64,000 nucleotides of DNA, taken from NCBI GenBank assembly GCA_028023455.1, contig JAQFVV010006310.1, positions 682,001 to 746,000 of the forward strand. The letters run 5' to 3'. A program made the translations under genes and the position numbers. Of this stretch, positions 24,749-37,188 are shown in pieces. This DNA comes from Epiperipatus broadwayi (taxonomy: Eukaryota > Onychophora > Udeonychophora > Euonychophora > Peripatidae). The notes beneath the pieces are model-generated. The model was given only the letters and a program-made list of their open reading frames with translations, was not told where the DNA came from and did not search any database. How positions within the stretch are numbered: position 1 is the first letter of the stretch; the number at the start of each line of letters is the position of its first letter.

Positions 24749-25838
24749 TGCATCACATAAGTCATCAGAGAAAATGCTTGGATGAATGGGAGAAAAAAAT
24801 GATGAAGCAAAGCAAAGAAGGGGATTGATAAAGAAATTAACAGTGTTCTTGTATAATAAATATGATGTAGCTAGAATTGTATGGGAGTGGCAGTAGCAGC
24901 GTTACATATGGTAATGATGCATTATGTGTTAGTAAAAGAGTGTTAGATTACTTAGAAAAACTAAAGAAAAGTAGGAAGACATGCATCAGATGCAGATGTG
25001 TGGACAGCAAAGAAGGCAATTCAAGGAGAAATGAAATGGTCAAGTTTTTATATGAGATGTAAAATGAAAATGTTTGTTACATTGCAGTTTATGGATAATA
25101 AAAGAATAGCCAAAATTGTACTTAATTGGGTTATGAATAAAGGGCAGGTAACAAGATGGGTGCTGAAGGTAGTGCAATATGCAGATTTGGATAAAGAATT
25201 TATGTCAGTATACTTGTACAAAAATTGGAATGATTGCATTAGAATTGTTGAGTGTTATAATGGTAAGGAATGGGATAGAAAAATAATTACATTAATAAAG
25301 AATAGTGAGTTGGAGAGATGAAGAACTAGTATGGAGAGTAAAAAGAGTTTAAAAATATTTAGAAGTAAACAATATTGGGTGTGAGTTAATTTATGATAAT
25401 AGCAAGGAAAGTAGTTTATTGTTTAAGGCTCGAACGGGATCTTTGGCAACAGGGGATTATACATGTAATGAAAAAATGTGGGTGATTTAGTCTGCAAGTT
25501 GTGTAAGGAAGGCATAGAAAATATTAGGCATCTTAATTGAATGTAAATGCCAGAAAGGGTACAATAATAAAGTTGTGGAAGAATAAATATAAGCAAAGTG
25601 ATTATACAGAAAGTGGGTTATTGATTTTTATGCTGGGTTTGGGAAAAGATAAGGGGGAGTTAGATATAAAGGCCATGGAGTTGACAAAGATTGTTATGGA
25701 AATGGGATGTAGCAGGATATGGGAAAATGTAATGTGAATGGAAAGGGAAGGTAAAGTGGCTAACAGGTTTCTCTAAGTATAGTTACTGAGAATTTCTTGA
25801 TTCCATATAAGGAGAAATCACATCACATGGAAAATTTA
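24749..25838 (+). pseudogene. LINE-Z copy e, last unit of the array
   Basis: It starts CATCAGAGAAAATGCTTGG, equivalent to the start of copy c. One open stretch of 107 codons (24998-25321) covers the AKKAIQGEMKWSSFYM region. The zinc knuckle near 25490 is frame-broken by small deletions. The tail AAATCACATCACATGG is followed within about 30 bp by RepA copy 3, as after copy a. Confidence 0.75.
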
Positions 25839-27570
25839 ATTTACTGTGATAAAAAGTTAATGATGATGATTGGCACCGATTATAAGCCAGTGAGAGCAAG
25901 AACTCAATATTGTTTAGACAAAAACAGACAAACGTCAGCCAAAGTATTTATAAAAAATTCTAAGATTTATTAAATTCAACAGAATATTTAAATCAATAAT
26001 TGTCAAAAAGAAAGTTTCACCTAGTTTTATTGGTGTATTTACCAGAGAGCATATGTGAGTAATCCAAATATTAAACACCCTGGCAAATAAGTTTCTTTAC
26101 TGTCAAATTTAAACAGAATTTCTAATATCTTCCTACTGGCAATATAAAAAAAACAATTCCAATTTTCCCAATCAAAGATTTCTGAAAATAAGATGGTCTT
26201 GTAGGGAACATAATGAAATAGCATGGGTGAGCTTTCCTTGACCCGGAATAAAGCATTGGGACCAAGAACGTCATGTCCACAGAACAGCTCATGATAAAAC
26301 CACTTTTAAGGTGATCAAGGTTAGTTCCAATACAAAACGAGAAAGTATAACAAGAAAAGCTTATGATCTATTGTAAACTAAAACTAAATCACTGAAATAG
26401 GAAAAACAGAACAAAGTTGATAAACCGCCAGCCAAAATATTTTCAGTCTGCAGAAAAATACAAACCCAATTTAACTAAACTAATTGTAATGACAAAGGAC
26501 AGGTGAGTTGAAATAAAATTATGAAGATCTGCCAAAGCATTTAGCAAGGGTTAGTAATATAAAAACAGAATACAAAGCATATCAAATATAAACTCACAAT
26601 ACACTCAAATTTAAAACGTGAAATCTTAAAACTAAGATTCCAAAACACACTATAAATACATATGATACTAAATAAATATGAAAACTATACAATAGATATA
26701 CTTTTAGATTAAGCGGAGAATTTAATTAAAGACTTATACATTCGAAAGAATACAAAATATTTTACCTTATGGTAAAGTAGAATTCAGTGAGTCCTTCAAC
26801 AGGTGTGCACAGTTATTTTTTGAGTTACATATTCAGGGTGGCAGGTGTAGAGGCATACTTTGGGAGCAGTTCTAATTTAGACTTTCATGGCATGAACTGG
26901 AAGGAACAGCTTGGGATCAGGAGTCCGGTTTTGGTAGGTTTAGCAGGGCATATTGTAGATAATATTCCGCAATGCTTGTAATTTTAGCATTCTGGTGAGA
27001 TGATTGTTACTTAGCAATTAGAAGTCAGTACTTTTATTTCAACAGAATCTGCAGACTAATATATCTTAATAATAAGTCAGAATAATCTAAGTCAAGCCAA
27101 TAATAATGAGTCCGAAACTTTTGGGCCATTTATATGCTCTCTTATCTCACACATAATCTTTTTTTAATTAGAAGTTTTAGCCCAGGACAAATCTCTATCT
27201 CTTGCCTAATCTTATTTAAAAATTAATTAATACAAAATTAAATCTCTGCTTTTAAAAATAAATTTTCAATAGATTATAATTGAAAATAAAAGAAACAGGA
27301 ATGTAACTAAAACTTTCCAAAATTAATCTGCTCTTTCCAAAAGGATTAAAAAAAAACTTTTTAAATTAGAATATTTTTACAAAAGATTAAAAAAAATTAA
27401 GCAAGTATGTGTGTTATATCACATACTCTTACTACATTAAATAATCAAATATAAAGCTTTGATATAACTTTCTTTTAAAACTTAAAAAAAATATGAAAGC
27501 CATTTTAAACTACGCGATGGAACTTTTGAAGCGGATAGAGTATTCAGTTCAACATATATGTGCAAAAAAA
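25839..27570 (+). repeat. RepA copy 3, uninterrupted
   Basis: This is the most complete reference copy. It starts near CTGTGATAAAAAGTTAATG, goes through the AGAGCAAGAACTCAATATTG landmark, CGCCAGCCAAA near 26425, a CAGTGAGTCCTTCAAC block near 26785 and AGCCCAGGACAAATCTC near 27177. It ends near AGTATTCAGTTCAAC (27540-27553). It has no insertions at the two places where copy 2 is interrupted, so it gives the empty-site sequences. It has no coding capacity beyond a 64-codon chance frame. Confidence 0.75.
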
Positions 27571-30130
27571 TAATTTCAAATCACATTTTCAATATTAAAT
27601 GTATAATCATTTTATATCATTAATTACTATTAAAATTTTAATATATAGTAATAAAATGTAATTAGTGACATTCAAATTGGCTTCAGGCAGTATAAAAAAT
27701 GTATAATGTTATATTAATTTTAAATAACACATTATAATATGAACTTTTTATGTTCTAGTTTAGCATTTCTTCACCTCTGGAGCATTAATGTTTTGGCTAG
27801 GATAGGGTACAATTTTGTCTATTTCACATACATTTTTTCAATTATATGGAAAATGAAATTACTCAATTTACAATTACTACCACCTACTGTTCAATTGTAT
27901 AAAAAAAATGATAATTACATACGAATGGTTTTTAACATATATAAACCTAACTTAACATGGTTTCATATTTATGTGCAAAACATTTTAAATGCTCTATATC
28001 CTTCAAAGTTGAATAATTTTACAAAAAAAAAAGAGGTGAGATGCCTTTCATTAATTAGAGGCAAAGTAATTTTTTAATATACCATTCAAAGTATAAGAAA
28101 GAAAAAATGTGTTTCATTTATTTGCAACAAAATAAAATTACAGATTTATTATGTATCTATAACTTTAAATATAATTAGAAAAATGATGTGTTAAATAATA
28201 TAAGCTTTATAAAATGTTTTTTAATGCAATAATCTCGAGCTTTAATAGAGTAATAATGGTTTGTATTTTTTTTAATCTTTGACAATCATTAATTACATAA
28301 ATCACATGTTTGTAGTATTTATAAGCATAATTATATAACAACAGAGGTAAAAGATAGATTAGTATCATTCTAGCTTTTCGCAGCTGACATTATATAACTC
28401 AATGAGAGTAGTTACTTCTGTTTCAACTAAATATGTTTATAGATATGAAAACAAAGAATGATATCCTAATATATAAATTTACATTACAGTCTGTGTACAG
28501 TTAAAAAAAAAACTTTCAATTGCTCACTGCAAGTTAAAAATCTGAATCCTATATAGCTGGGGTAGATGATTGCAGTCCACTAGTGGACCGCCAAGTCATT
28601 TTGGAGTGATAGCTTGAATTAAAAAAAACAAAATGGTAATTGATGATAGCTGCATTACACTAGATTAAATAGTGATATATAAAAGAAATATTTTTTGCAT
28701 ATGTATGGTGACTAAAGGAGGAGAATTGATTCTTTATAATCAAGGTGGCTGTATGTAGTTGAGCACACACCATCATTCACGATATTGTACATGCTGATTA
28801 TAAATTTATCAGCTTGAATATGTTCATTAGACTAAGCATAGTGTTGAACACATTCAGCTGGTTGCATGCACTGACTGAATTAATTTGAGAAAAATTAATA
28901 TTTTAAAAGAATGTATAATATCAAACAATTGCCAAGAAAAGAAAGACATACAATTTCAGTACAGAATGGGAAGAACAGCTTTTCAAAATAATGAATGCAA
29001 AATGTATGTATGTTACTTTTCCCAAATAAGAAAATTTAAAAATTTTAAAACCATGCTTGTAATATATGAGATGTATCATCACACTTGGAGGAATTACAAA
29101 TAGCCTTTACCCTGAAAAAATATACCACCCTTGACCTGCTCCTTTTATTGTTTATCATACAGCAAAAAGTTCTTTGCTGGGGTATTTTTTTTTTTGTATA
29201 AATGGCTAATTCAATATGGTATATGATAACATTTTATGTATGTATATATATATCTTTGGAATAACAAAAAATAATTATAACTAATTAATGGACATGTTAT
29301 TTGTATTACATATGTCTTCAGAAATATGAAAGTGATATTTTTAAAATATAACACGAAAAAATGTATCAGCAAAATGTTATAATTGTTATCCTTTTCAAAT
29401 CAATGTAGAAAAATTAAATTATTTATTTATAGAAAAGTTTTTAATAAAAAAAAAAAATGTTTCTGCTCTAACATAAGTAATTGTGATTCCTGTTTAAATT
29501 TTTCCTTCATATAAAATGCAATTTTTTTTTTTTACTATTGCTTCCACCTATTTGTAAAAATTATAAATACAGTAGTTTGAACAACTAACTGTTACGAAAA
29601 TAGAAGCACAGTAAAGATTTTCATGAAGGGCAATAGACTGGTGGTAGTTCCTTGTTATTTGCACCAAATAGAACAAAAGTTAAGTAACTTCTTACACAAT
29701 TGGTAAATTGATTAGGTTTTTGCCTTTTAGTCAAAAAAATATGCCAACTTATTAACCACTATGGATGACTGGCTGGTTAGACTTAGAGCCAATGATAAAG
29801 GAAAACAATATGCTTACTTGGAAATAGTTAATTATCTGGAAAAAAAAATGTAGAATTTTCTCCCAACCATATTAAAGTAGATAGATATCTTGAGCATAAT
29901 ATAATTGTTCTCTTTTGGAATATGTATGTAATTAAGTCAAAATAATCATATATAAATTTTGTACTACTTAATCTAAGAAGTAGACAGATTTATTTTTAAA
30001 AGATAGGCAATAACTGGATATATTTTATATTGTGTACCATAAAAGTTGTAGTTTGAGGGCTGGGAAAAACAAAAGGAATATTATTATGGCAGGGATTTAG
30101 TCCTGTTCACATTTTAACTTCATTCTAATA
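27571..30130. other. AT-rich non-coding DNA
   Basis: Several open frames of 70-110 codons occur, but they have low-complexity AT-driven composition and no family resemblance. A perfect 14-bp palindrome GTCCACTAGTGGAC lies at 28575-28588. No element was recognised. Confidence 0.4.
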
Positions 30131-30139
30131 TTAAAACTA

Positions 30140-30298
30140 TGAAGAAACCTGAATAGATAAATATATTAAAAATAATTAGAAAAAGATTAAATAACAAAGG
30201 ACTCTGTGAAATAAGAAACCTAAATAGATAAATATATTAGAAATAATTAGAAAAAGATTAAATAATGAATGACTGTGAAATAAGATGAGTAGGTTATG
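30140..30298 (+). repeat. Tandem duplication of about 78 bp
   Basis: Two adjacent copies share the phrases AAATAGATAAATATATTA or near variants and AATAATTAGAAAAAGATTAA, and each ends with CTGTGAAATAAGA. They differ at few sites, so the duplication is fairly recent. Non-coding. Confidence 0.8.
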
Positions 30299-31764
30299 AA
30301 ATTACTGGGAGTTTAAGGTATAGTTTATAAATAGCTTTCTTTTTTTATAATTGTTTCTATTTGCATTGAAAAATTGGTTGTATATTGAATTAATAATAAT
30401 TAACTCATAAATAATGGATTAAAAGATGTCAAAGAGATATAGTCATTATATATTCTAATTCTCAATGATGATGAAATAAAGATCTTGTGCAAAGAAGCTA
30501 ACAAAGTTATTAGAAATGAATATAAGTAGTCAATGAAGGTAGAGTTCAGTAAATTAGATTAGGCTTGAGAAATTACGTGAAAAGTTGATAAATTTTTATA
30601 GGGAACATAATAAAGTCTTATTATATACATGATTTAAAAATCACAAGGAAAAAATGTATACATGAAAATCCCTGCATGCAGTATGAATAGATTTTATGTT
30701 TTAATGGATTTTATTGTTTTAAATATTTCCATGTTATATCATTTTTAATTATAAAATCATACTTAGGAAAGCAATAAAATCTATAGAATTACATAATCGT
30801 ATATATTACATATTTACAAAAATTAAAAAAAAAACAATGTTCGTTTTAATAGTGCTTCATATTATTAGAGCTAGTATTCTAGTGTAATGGATGCTGATGC
30901 ATTAAGGAGCATGTATCAGAGCAAATATAGAGTGTGGAAATTTTTTTCATTCCTTGCTCAGAGTGATTCTAAATTAATTCAGAAAGTGTTTTGTTGATTC
31001 TAGAATCATTATATGAAAAAAATGCATCTTGTACACCAGAATGCATATAGAATAAATGTCTAACCTCTAATTTCAGAGAGTAGTCCTTTTGAAAAAGATT
31101 TAAATGTAGTTTTAATGTTGCAATTATGTGTTCGAAATAGTATTGGAATTGCTAAACATATATTTTCTAAAGATTGACATTCAAAAAATAAGTAAATTGA
31201 GTTTCTGTGTCTCTAAGACAGAGCCCACATTGAGAATCAATATTTTCACAGGATCTTATATTTATAAAAATGTAATGTTGGTAATGACTAAATTTAATTT
31301 TAATAAAAAATCAAAATATTTTAGTTCAAGAGACCAATGTTTGAATTTTCAAGTCAATTGCTTATATTTAGCATAGCCTCCTCAATATTTATTTTGTTTC
31401 ATTTGTATGTTAATTCAGATCAGATTTATGATTAGCATTATAAAGGCACTTGCACATTCAATGAGAGATTCAAATCACAGTTTTAATAATAAGTTCTGGG
31501 TTAAAAAAGAATTGGGATGTGAATAAAAAATAAAAGTATTTGGAAAAAATATGGATAGATAAATATCTCTAGAGAATTGTAGTCTAAATGGTAAAGTGCA
31601 AAATATTCAAAAAGCCACAGAAGCTTGCTAAATTATGATAGGTATTTTAAGCAAATCTTCACTTAACAATAAAATAATACAATTTAAAAAAATGAAAAAA
31701 ATATAAACTAAATGTATATTTAGAAAGCTTAACAGTGAATCTAGATATATAACTAGTAGTAAAG
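30299..31764. other. AT-rich non-coding DNA
   Basis: Nothing recognisable. An 82-codon frame at 31128-31376 lacks any family signature and is treated as chance. Confidence 0.4.
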
Positions 31765-32740
31765 CAGTGATTAAAGCATTGGATCATCAAGGTATAGATC
31801 CAGGATATTGTCATATTTTAAAGAATATTTATAAAAATGCAACAGCGACAATTAGATTACATAATGATACTAGAAAAGTCAACATTGAGAAAGGTGTAAG
31901 ACAAGGTGACTCCATATCTCCAAAACTTTTTACAGCAGTGCTACAAGAAGTATTTTGTGGATTAAAATGGGAAACTAAAGGAGTGAAAATAAATAGAGAT
32001 TATTTAAATCATTTAGATTTTGCAGATGATGTAGTTGTTTTTGTAAATAATGCTTCAGAGCTGCAGGAATTATCAGATGAAAGTAGGACTAAAGATAAAT
32101 GTTAAAAAGACTAAAGTGATGTTTAATCGATTTGCTCAAAATATGAAAATAAAGATTGATTATGATGAATTAATACAGATGGAAACATAATGGAGGAAAT
32201 TAATCATAGAATTAAACTTGATTGGAGTGCTTTTGGTAGAAATAACTTGATACTAAAAGGAAATATGCCTATGTGTTTTAAAAGGAAGGTTTTTAACAAA
32301 TGTGTTTTACCAGTTCTTACTTATAGATCTGAGACTTGGACACTTAATAGAAGAGCAATACAGAGACTTCAGACCACTCAAAGAAGTATGGAGAGATGTA
32401 TGTTGGGAGTAACAAGAAGAGATCAAAAACGCAATATATGGGTAAGAGAACAGACAGGTGTTACTGACCTCATTGAAAAAATTAAAAGATTGAAGTGGAG
32501 TTGGGCTGGACATATTGTTAGAAGAGATGGTAATAGATGGACAATTGAAATTTTAAACTGGATTCCAAGAGATTGTAAAAGACCCAGAAAGAGACCACAT
32601 GTGAGATGGATGGATGAAATAAGAAAGTGTGCAGGGGTGATATGGAGAAGAGAAGCTAAAGATCGGAGAAGATGGATTAAACTTGGAGAGACCTTCATCC
32701 TGCAGTGGATTGATAATGGTTGATAATGATGATGATGATG
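31765..32740 (+). pseudogene. RTE-type LINE, 5'-truncated copy
   Basis: The copy is closely similar to 59577-60612. It starts in the middle of the reverse transcriptase (IKALDHQGIDPGYCHILKN) and contains the motif-B-like GVRQGDSISPKLF and the catalytic LDFADDVVVF near 32020. It ends with the RTE-type C-terminus, including RPRKRPHVRWMDEIRKCAG near 32590 and ETFILQWIDNG-stop. A deletion of about 40 bp near 32170 and a shorter one near 32080 break the frame relative to the 59-kb copy. The 3' end is a TGATAATGATGATGATGATG tract. AAAG precedes the 5' end and follows the tail, perhaps a short target duplication. Inactive. Confidence 0.85.
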
Positions 32741-33284
32741 AAAGTATATAATAAGATAAATGAATTGCAAAGAAAATTTAGATTTGACTTCATATACAAT
32801 AAAATAAAACATTTAATAAATATCAAAGTAATAGGGGAAAAAAGAATAGATATATTGCAATGATTGGAAGAGTATTATATGCCATTTGTATGATAGAAAT
32901 AAAAATTAAACAGTGCAATATTGAAAAATGAGAACATTTTGTAATGTATTTTATGACTTAAGGCTCCTATAGATTTTGGATTATAATTCCTTTAGAAAAA
33001 AGACCCAATTCAATGAGGTTTGAACAAGTTTAGTCTTGCCTAAATATATTACATGCACATTTTATTGGAAATTCAGTTTGAATTTATGATAGAAGATGCC
33101 CATTGACTTAAGCAAGATGTATAAAAAAGTCCCTTTATTGATTATGAATGGGCTTTGAGATTTAATAAGTTTATTGGATACTTTAATAAAACCAAATTGC
33201 TGAAAATTTAAATGAACATTAATTTTACTATTTATAGTTTCTATATATTGAACTATTTTTTTATAAAATTATGTATAATGGATT
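32741..33284. other. AT-rich spacer
   Basis: No feature is recognised between the RTE tail and the first LTR-like block of the Gypsy element. Confidence 0.4.
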
Positions 33285-34289
33285 AGTCTCAGTACATAGC
33301 TGAGATTCCTGTATTAATCAGATGTCGACAGTGATTTGAGAACATGAAAGGGATCTAAAAATGGAATAAATCAAGTTGACAACTTCCAAACATTTAATTT
33401 AATATATACCAATATAGAGATAACATATAAGTATGTATACATAAAGATCTTTATGATTTGTAAATTGTTCCTCTGTATCTATTTGGAAATCTATGGATGG
33501 TGAATATTGTAGGAAGTGCATTTCCATAAAATTCCTCTACCCCCCCCCCCTTGCTTAATTACTTTTGGATTTATGTGTACCTTGTCTAATGTCTGGAGGA
33601 AATTAACTAATGAGGGGTTTAGCAATCAAAATAAGTATAAGTTGTTGTTTTTTTAAATGACAGTTAATTATCAACTTAATTCTATACTTGCCCTTTAATT
33701 GCACTGTCTTGAGAATTAGAACATGCACTCCTAGATAATAAAATATAAATTACATATCAGTCTCAGTAAAATATTAACTAAATCTAAATGCATGTCTCCC
33801 CTTTACTCTAGAGCTTGGAATTTCTTGCTCATTACACTTTACTCCATATATATGTTTGAAGATGTTTATTTTCTTCCTCTCTGACTGAATTTACCTGATT
33901 TTGCAGAGCTTTCTATTAGATTATCTATAGAGTCTTGTCTTCAGGTGTCTGTCTCAGCCTCTCACTGTACTATATGATGACTTCTAAGTCTTCCGCATCT
34001 TTGTTGTTCATTTGTTGAGCTTTCTGAGTGATGTCAACAATGTTGCTATCTTTATTTTCAGTAAACTTTCTCATCCAAATTTCATCACATATTTTGCTTT
34101 TTTATTAAATTAAATTTCTGGGTTATTTTAATTACTACTTTTGGCAGGCAGTAAGAGTATTAGCTTTATCCTTAACATCCTATGGATCAATAACTGCTGG
34201 TAGTTTGTCAATTGTAGAAGACTTACAAGTTGAGGTAGCATGGCTGCATATAATGTTTTAGTATGTCAGCATAAGATTCATTAAAATTC

Positions 34290-34800
34290 TGTTTTATATA
34301 TTGATCTGTTTTTTCTGCCAACTCATTAGATTTTGGATAATATGGAGGTAATTGTATATGTTTAATACCTCCCAGTTCTGATACAAACCAAATTTATCTT
34401 CAATCACCAATATTTTAGGAAAGCCATATCTTAGCTTCTTAATGGTTACTATATTCGTCACTACCTTAAAGTCAACTCGTGGAATATGCATCAATAATAA
34501 TCACGAGAAAAAATTTGACCATTTTTTAGGACTTGAATGGACTATGTGTACTCTTTGCTATAGTATAGCTCCTAGAGGCCATAGTAGCAAACTTTTTGGG
34601 ATAGATTTGCTATACTTTGACATAACTTATAGCCGTTAAGATGGTACAATATCCTTGGTGTATTACTTTTAAAAGCTTTGTTGTCTACCTGAGAAGGAAC
34701 TATTACTCTGCCTGTTTTCAATAATTCCAGAATGAAAGGCAGAATTTTCATTTTTGAAATGGTCATCCATTGCAAATTCATTTCATAAGTATTTTATATC
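34290..34800 (-). pseudogene. Gypsy integrase remnant
   Basis: Broken frames give TGRVIVPSQVDNKAF-like text near 34700, resembling the region before the integrase zinc finger, with a histidine-containing H-L-N-G-Y piece. Near 34420 is YGFPKILVIEDKFGLYQN, which resembles the catalytic-core motif FG.P..LVSDNG.QF with the DNG replaced. The catalytic triad cannot be reconstructed, so it is inactive. Confidence 0.55.
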
Positions 34801-34829
34801 CTTTGTCTTTATGTTTCCACTCTGCCGCA

Positions 34830-35160
34830 GTTTTAATTAGTTTCAATGTCATTCATGAGACTGTAGTCTGGTATCCTCAAGACAACATATGCATGGTGAA
34901 TAGAACTTCCTTTTTGATAAGTCAAAATCTTATGCTGACAACACAGCATGCATAAGATTAGGCAAAGATTCAGTTTTGATGATACATGGGAGGTTTTTAA
35001 TCCGTTATGATATTTAAAATACCATCCATATAAATATTTCATTTCTCCAAATGTAATTGCTAGGGTTTTTCTGTCGAATGGGCTGTAATTTCTTTCGACT
35101 CTTGAGATTGTACAAGATAGAAGCAATGAGTCTTTCTGACTCAGTTATTTATAAAATGTC
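34830..35160 (-). pseudogene. Gypsy RNase H remnant
   Basis: A 97-codon stretch contains YSPFDRKTLAITFGEMKYL and a following YGWYFKYHNGLKT. These match the RNase H pattern YS..E.E.LAI......F..YL.G..F...TDHK.L seen in Ty3/Gypsy polyproteins, with the DHK residues changed. Degenerate and inactive. Confidence 0.65.
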
Positions 35161-35399
35161 AGTAGTGCTTTAGTTTGTTCAAAATCATTCGTTTTTTGCT
35201 CCACTTCCATCTCAGATTCTTTTGAAAAAGATTTTGCAATACTTGTGTTATGTAAGACTCCTTTTAAAAAAAACTAAAAACACTTCAAGGTGTTCAAGTT
35301 CATAAATATAATTCTTTCTTTAATCGATCTGACTTTTTCAAGGGTAGGCTGAATCCCCCTTTCTGATATTTTTAAAAAATTTATTTCTTCAGTTTCCTA

Positions 35400-35960
35400 G
35401 ATGCACTTTTCAGGGACTAAGTCTAATCTCAAAATTATTTAATCAGTTTTACAGTTATTACCCTCATTTGGAGATTTAACAGCAATCAATATGTCATCAT
35501 AATAAGATAATAGCTCCCTTTATCCCTTGGATGAATATATCCACTTTAGCCTGGAAAATATCTGGAGCAGTGGCAATTCCAAAAGATAGATGATTATATT
35601 CAGAAAGTTGTATGTGATTTATAATTATTAAGACTTTTGCTAATTTTTCAATCACTGGAATATGATGAAGTGGTACTTTATATCCAGTTTTGCAAAAATA
35701 TAAATGTTTTTGCATTGATACTAACATTTAGTATGGGATATGCATTTCTACATAGATTTAAATTCATTGTTATTGATTCCATTAATGCATATCAAATTGT
35801 GATTTAGTTATAACAATTGGGGTAGCCCATTTGCAATCAAATGTTTAATTTTCTCTTCTACAACTGCTCTATGACTGTATGGTACCTTTTGAAGTTTACA
35901 AATTACAGGTTTTGGGTTTTTCATAATATTGTAACCAGTTGAATATTAAACTCGTGTGCA
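35400..35960 (-). pseudogene. Gypsy reverse transcriptase remnant
   Basis: The segment includes a VEEKIKHLIANGLP-like start near 35860. It then has the palm stretch LYFCKTGYKVPLHHIPVIE near 35690 and HLSFGIATAPDIFQAKVDI near 35560, equivalent to the Ty3/Gypsy LPFGL..AP..FQ..M box. It ends near the expected Y-x-D-D, where only Leu-Leu and a stop remain. Inactive. Confidence 0.7.
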
Positions 35961-36429
35961 AATTTAAATACAGTATTAGAGAAACAATCATTTATTTTTC
36001 TTTAGAAACATACTTCATCACATTAGCTCAATTCCTAAATGTCTAAACCATTCTCACTCTAATATTATTTGAATTTTGCACTTCACAACGTATAAATTTA
36101 ATTCTGATACTTTAGTGAATAATCTAATGGTAACTTCTATCACTCCAACTATGTAAATTGAATTTTCATTTACATAATTTGCTAATCTACAGCGGACTTT
36201 TACACTTAGACAAAAAGCCGTCCCAATATCTTTTCGATATGAATATGTCTAATCCACTATCTTCATAGAATTTCACATTTACCTAGGCTCACAGTTAATA
36301 TTAATCACTCATTTCTGTAAAAAATTTTATTGTCCATTTTATTTTGACCATTAAGTGTAATTGATGTTTATCATTGTGATCTGCCTTCAGTAAAACATTG
36401 CAAAGTATCTTATTTTTATGGATATTATA

Positions 36430-37020
36430 TCTTACATTTTTCCATTAGAACTGTGAGTTAAATGTCCTTTTACACAATGCAATAATAACATTCCCTCTCC
36501 TTTTGAAGTCTTTTATGCTTTTTTTAATGAAAATTTGCTGTTTTTCTAGCAGATTAATTTAGAATTATCTGCATTGCTTTAATATTAACTCATATGCTAG
36601 CCTATGAGATCTACAGTGATTAGAAATTATTTCCAATTTCTCATCTGTCATTTACCATAAAAAAATGTCTGAGGAGGGCTTTGTGAAATTTCTATGAACC
36701 ACTTTCTTAGTTAGATTTTTGAGTGCTATACTGTATTCTCTTATGCCCTCATCCTTGACTTTCACTCTGTTCTGAAATATAGTCTTATTATATGCTTAAG
36801 GCAGTGCTGGACTAAAGAAATTAAAAAAGTTTTACAATTAGTTCTTCACAAGATCAACAGTACTTTATAATTTACATAAACTATTTGCTATCTCTATTAC
36901 TCTACCCCTTCCCACCAAAACAATGCTGTTTTCTTTGATTTATTATTGTCAATCTTATTTACTCAGAAAAAAAATGTTCTACTCTTGCCTTATGTTTGTC
37001 CTGTTAACATTTTTCCTTAC
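36430..37020 (-). pseudogene. Gypsy gag remnant with damaged zinc knuckle
   Basis: Near 36500 the - strand reads RECYYCIV-stop-KDI, a decayed C-x2-C knuckle, preceded by Lys- and Gln-rich text. Frames around it are Lys/Glu-rich, as in gag C-termini. The protease region expected at about 36.0-36.4 kb could not be identified confidently. Confidence 0.4.
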
Positions 37021-37188
37021 GTTGTATATATAATCATGTGGTACTCAAAAAATTCTAAATTTCTTTGTTTGAATATTGAAAACGAAGTTTACCTTGTGTT
37101 ACCTTGATCAAAATTTGCAGAACAGCAAACTGTCCCGTGCTAAGTCACCAGAGCTTGATCCAAAGTCAAATGCCCCAGTGTTATATAT

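Noticed and set aside
27739-28077. 112-codon + strand frame
   Set aside because: Hydrophobic and Asn/Tyr/Phe-rich composition typical of translated AT-rich DNA, with no domain and no splice context.
28575-28588. Perfect 14-bp palindrome GTCCACTAGTGGAC
   Set aside because: Isolated, with no associated element or gene; expected occasionally by chance in 64 kb.
32423-32812. 129-codon - strand frame antisense to the RTE element
   Set aside because: It is the antisense shadow of the RTE C-terminus and its ATG-repeat tail; the His run comes from the microsatellite.
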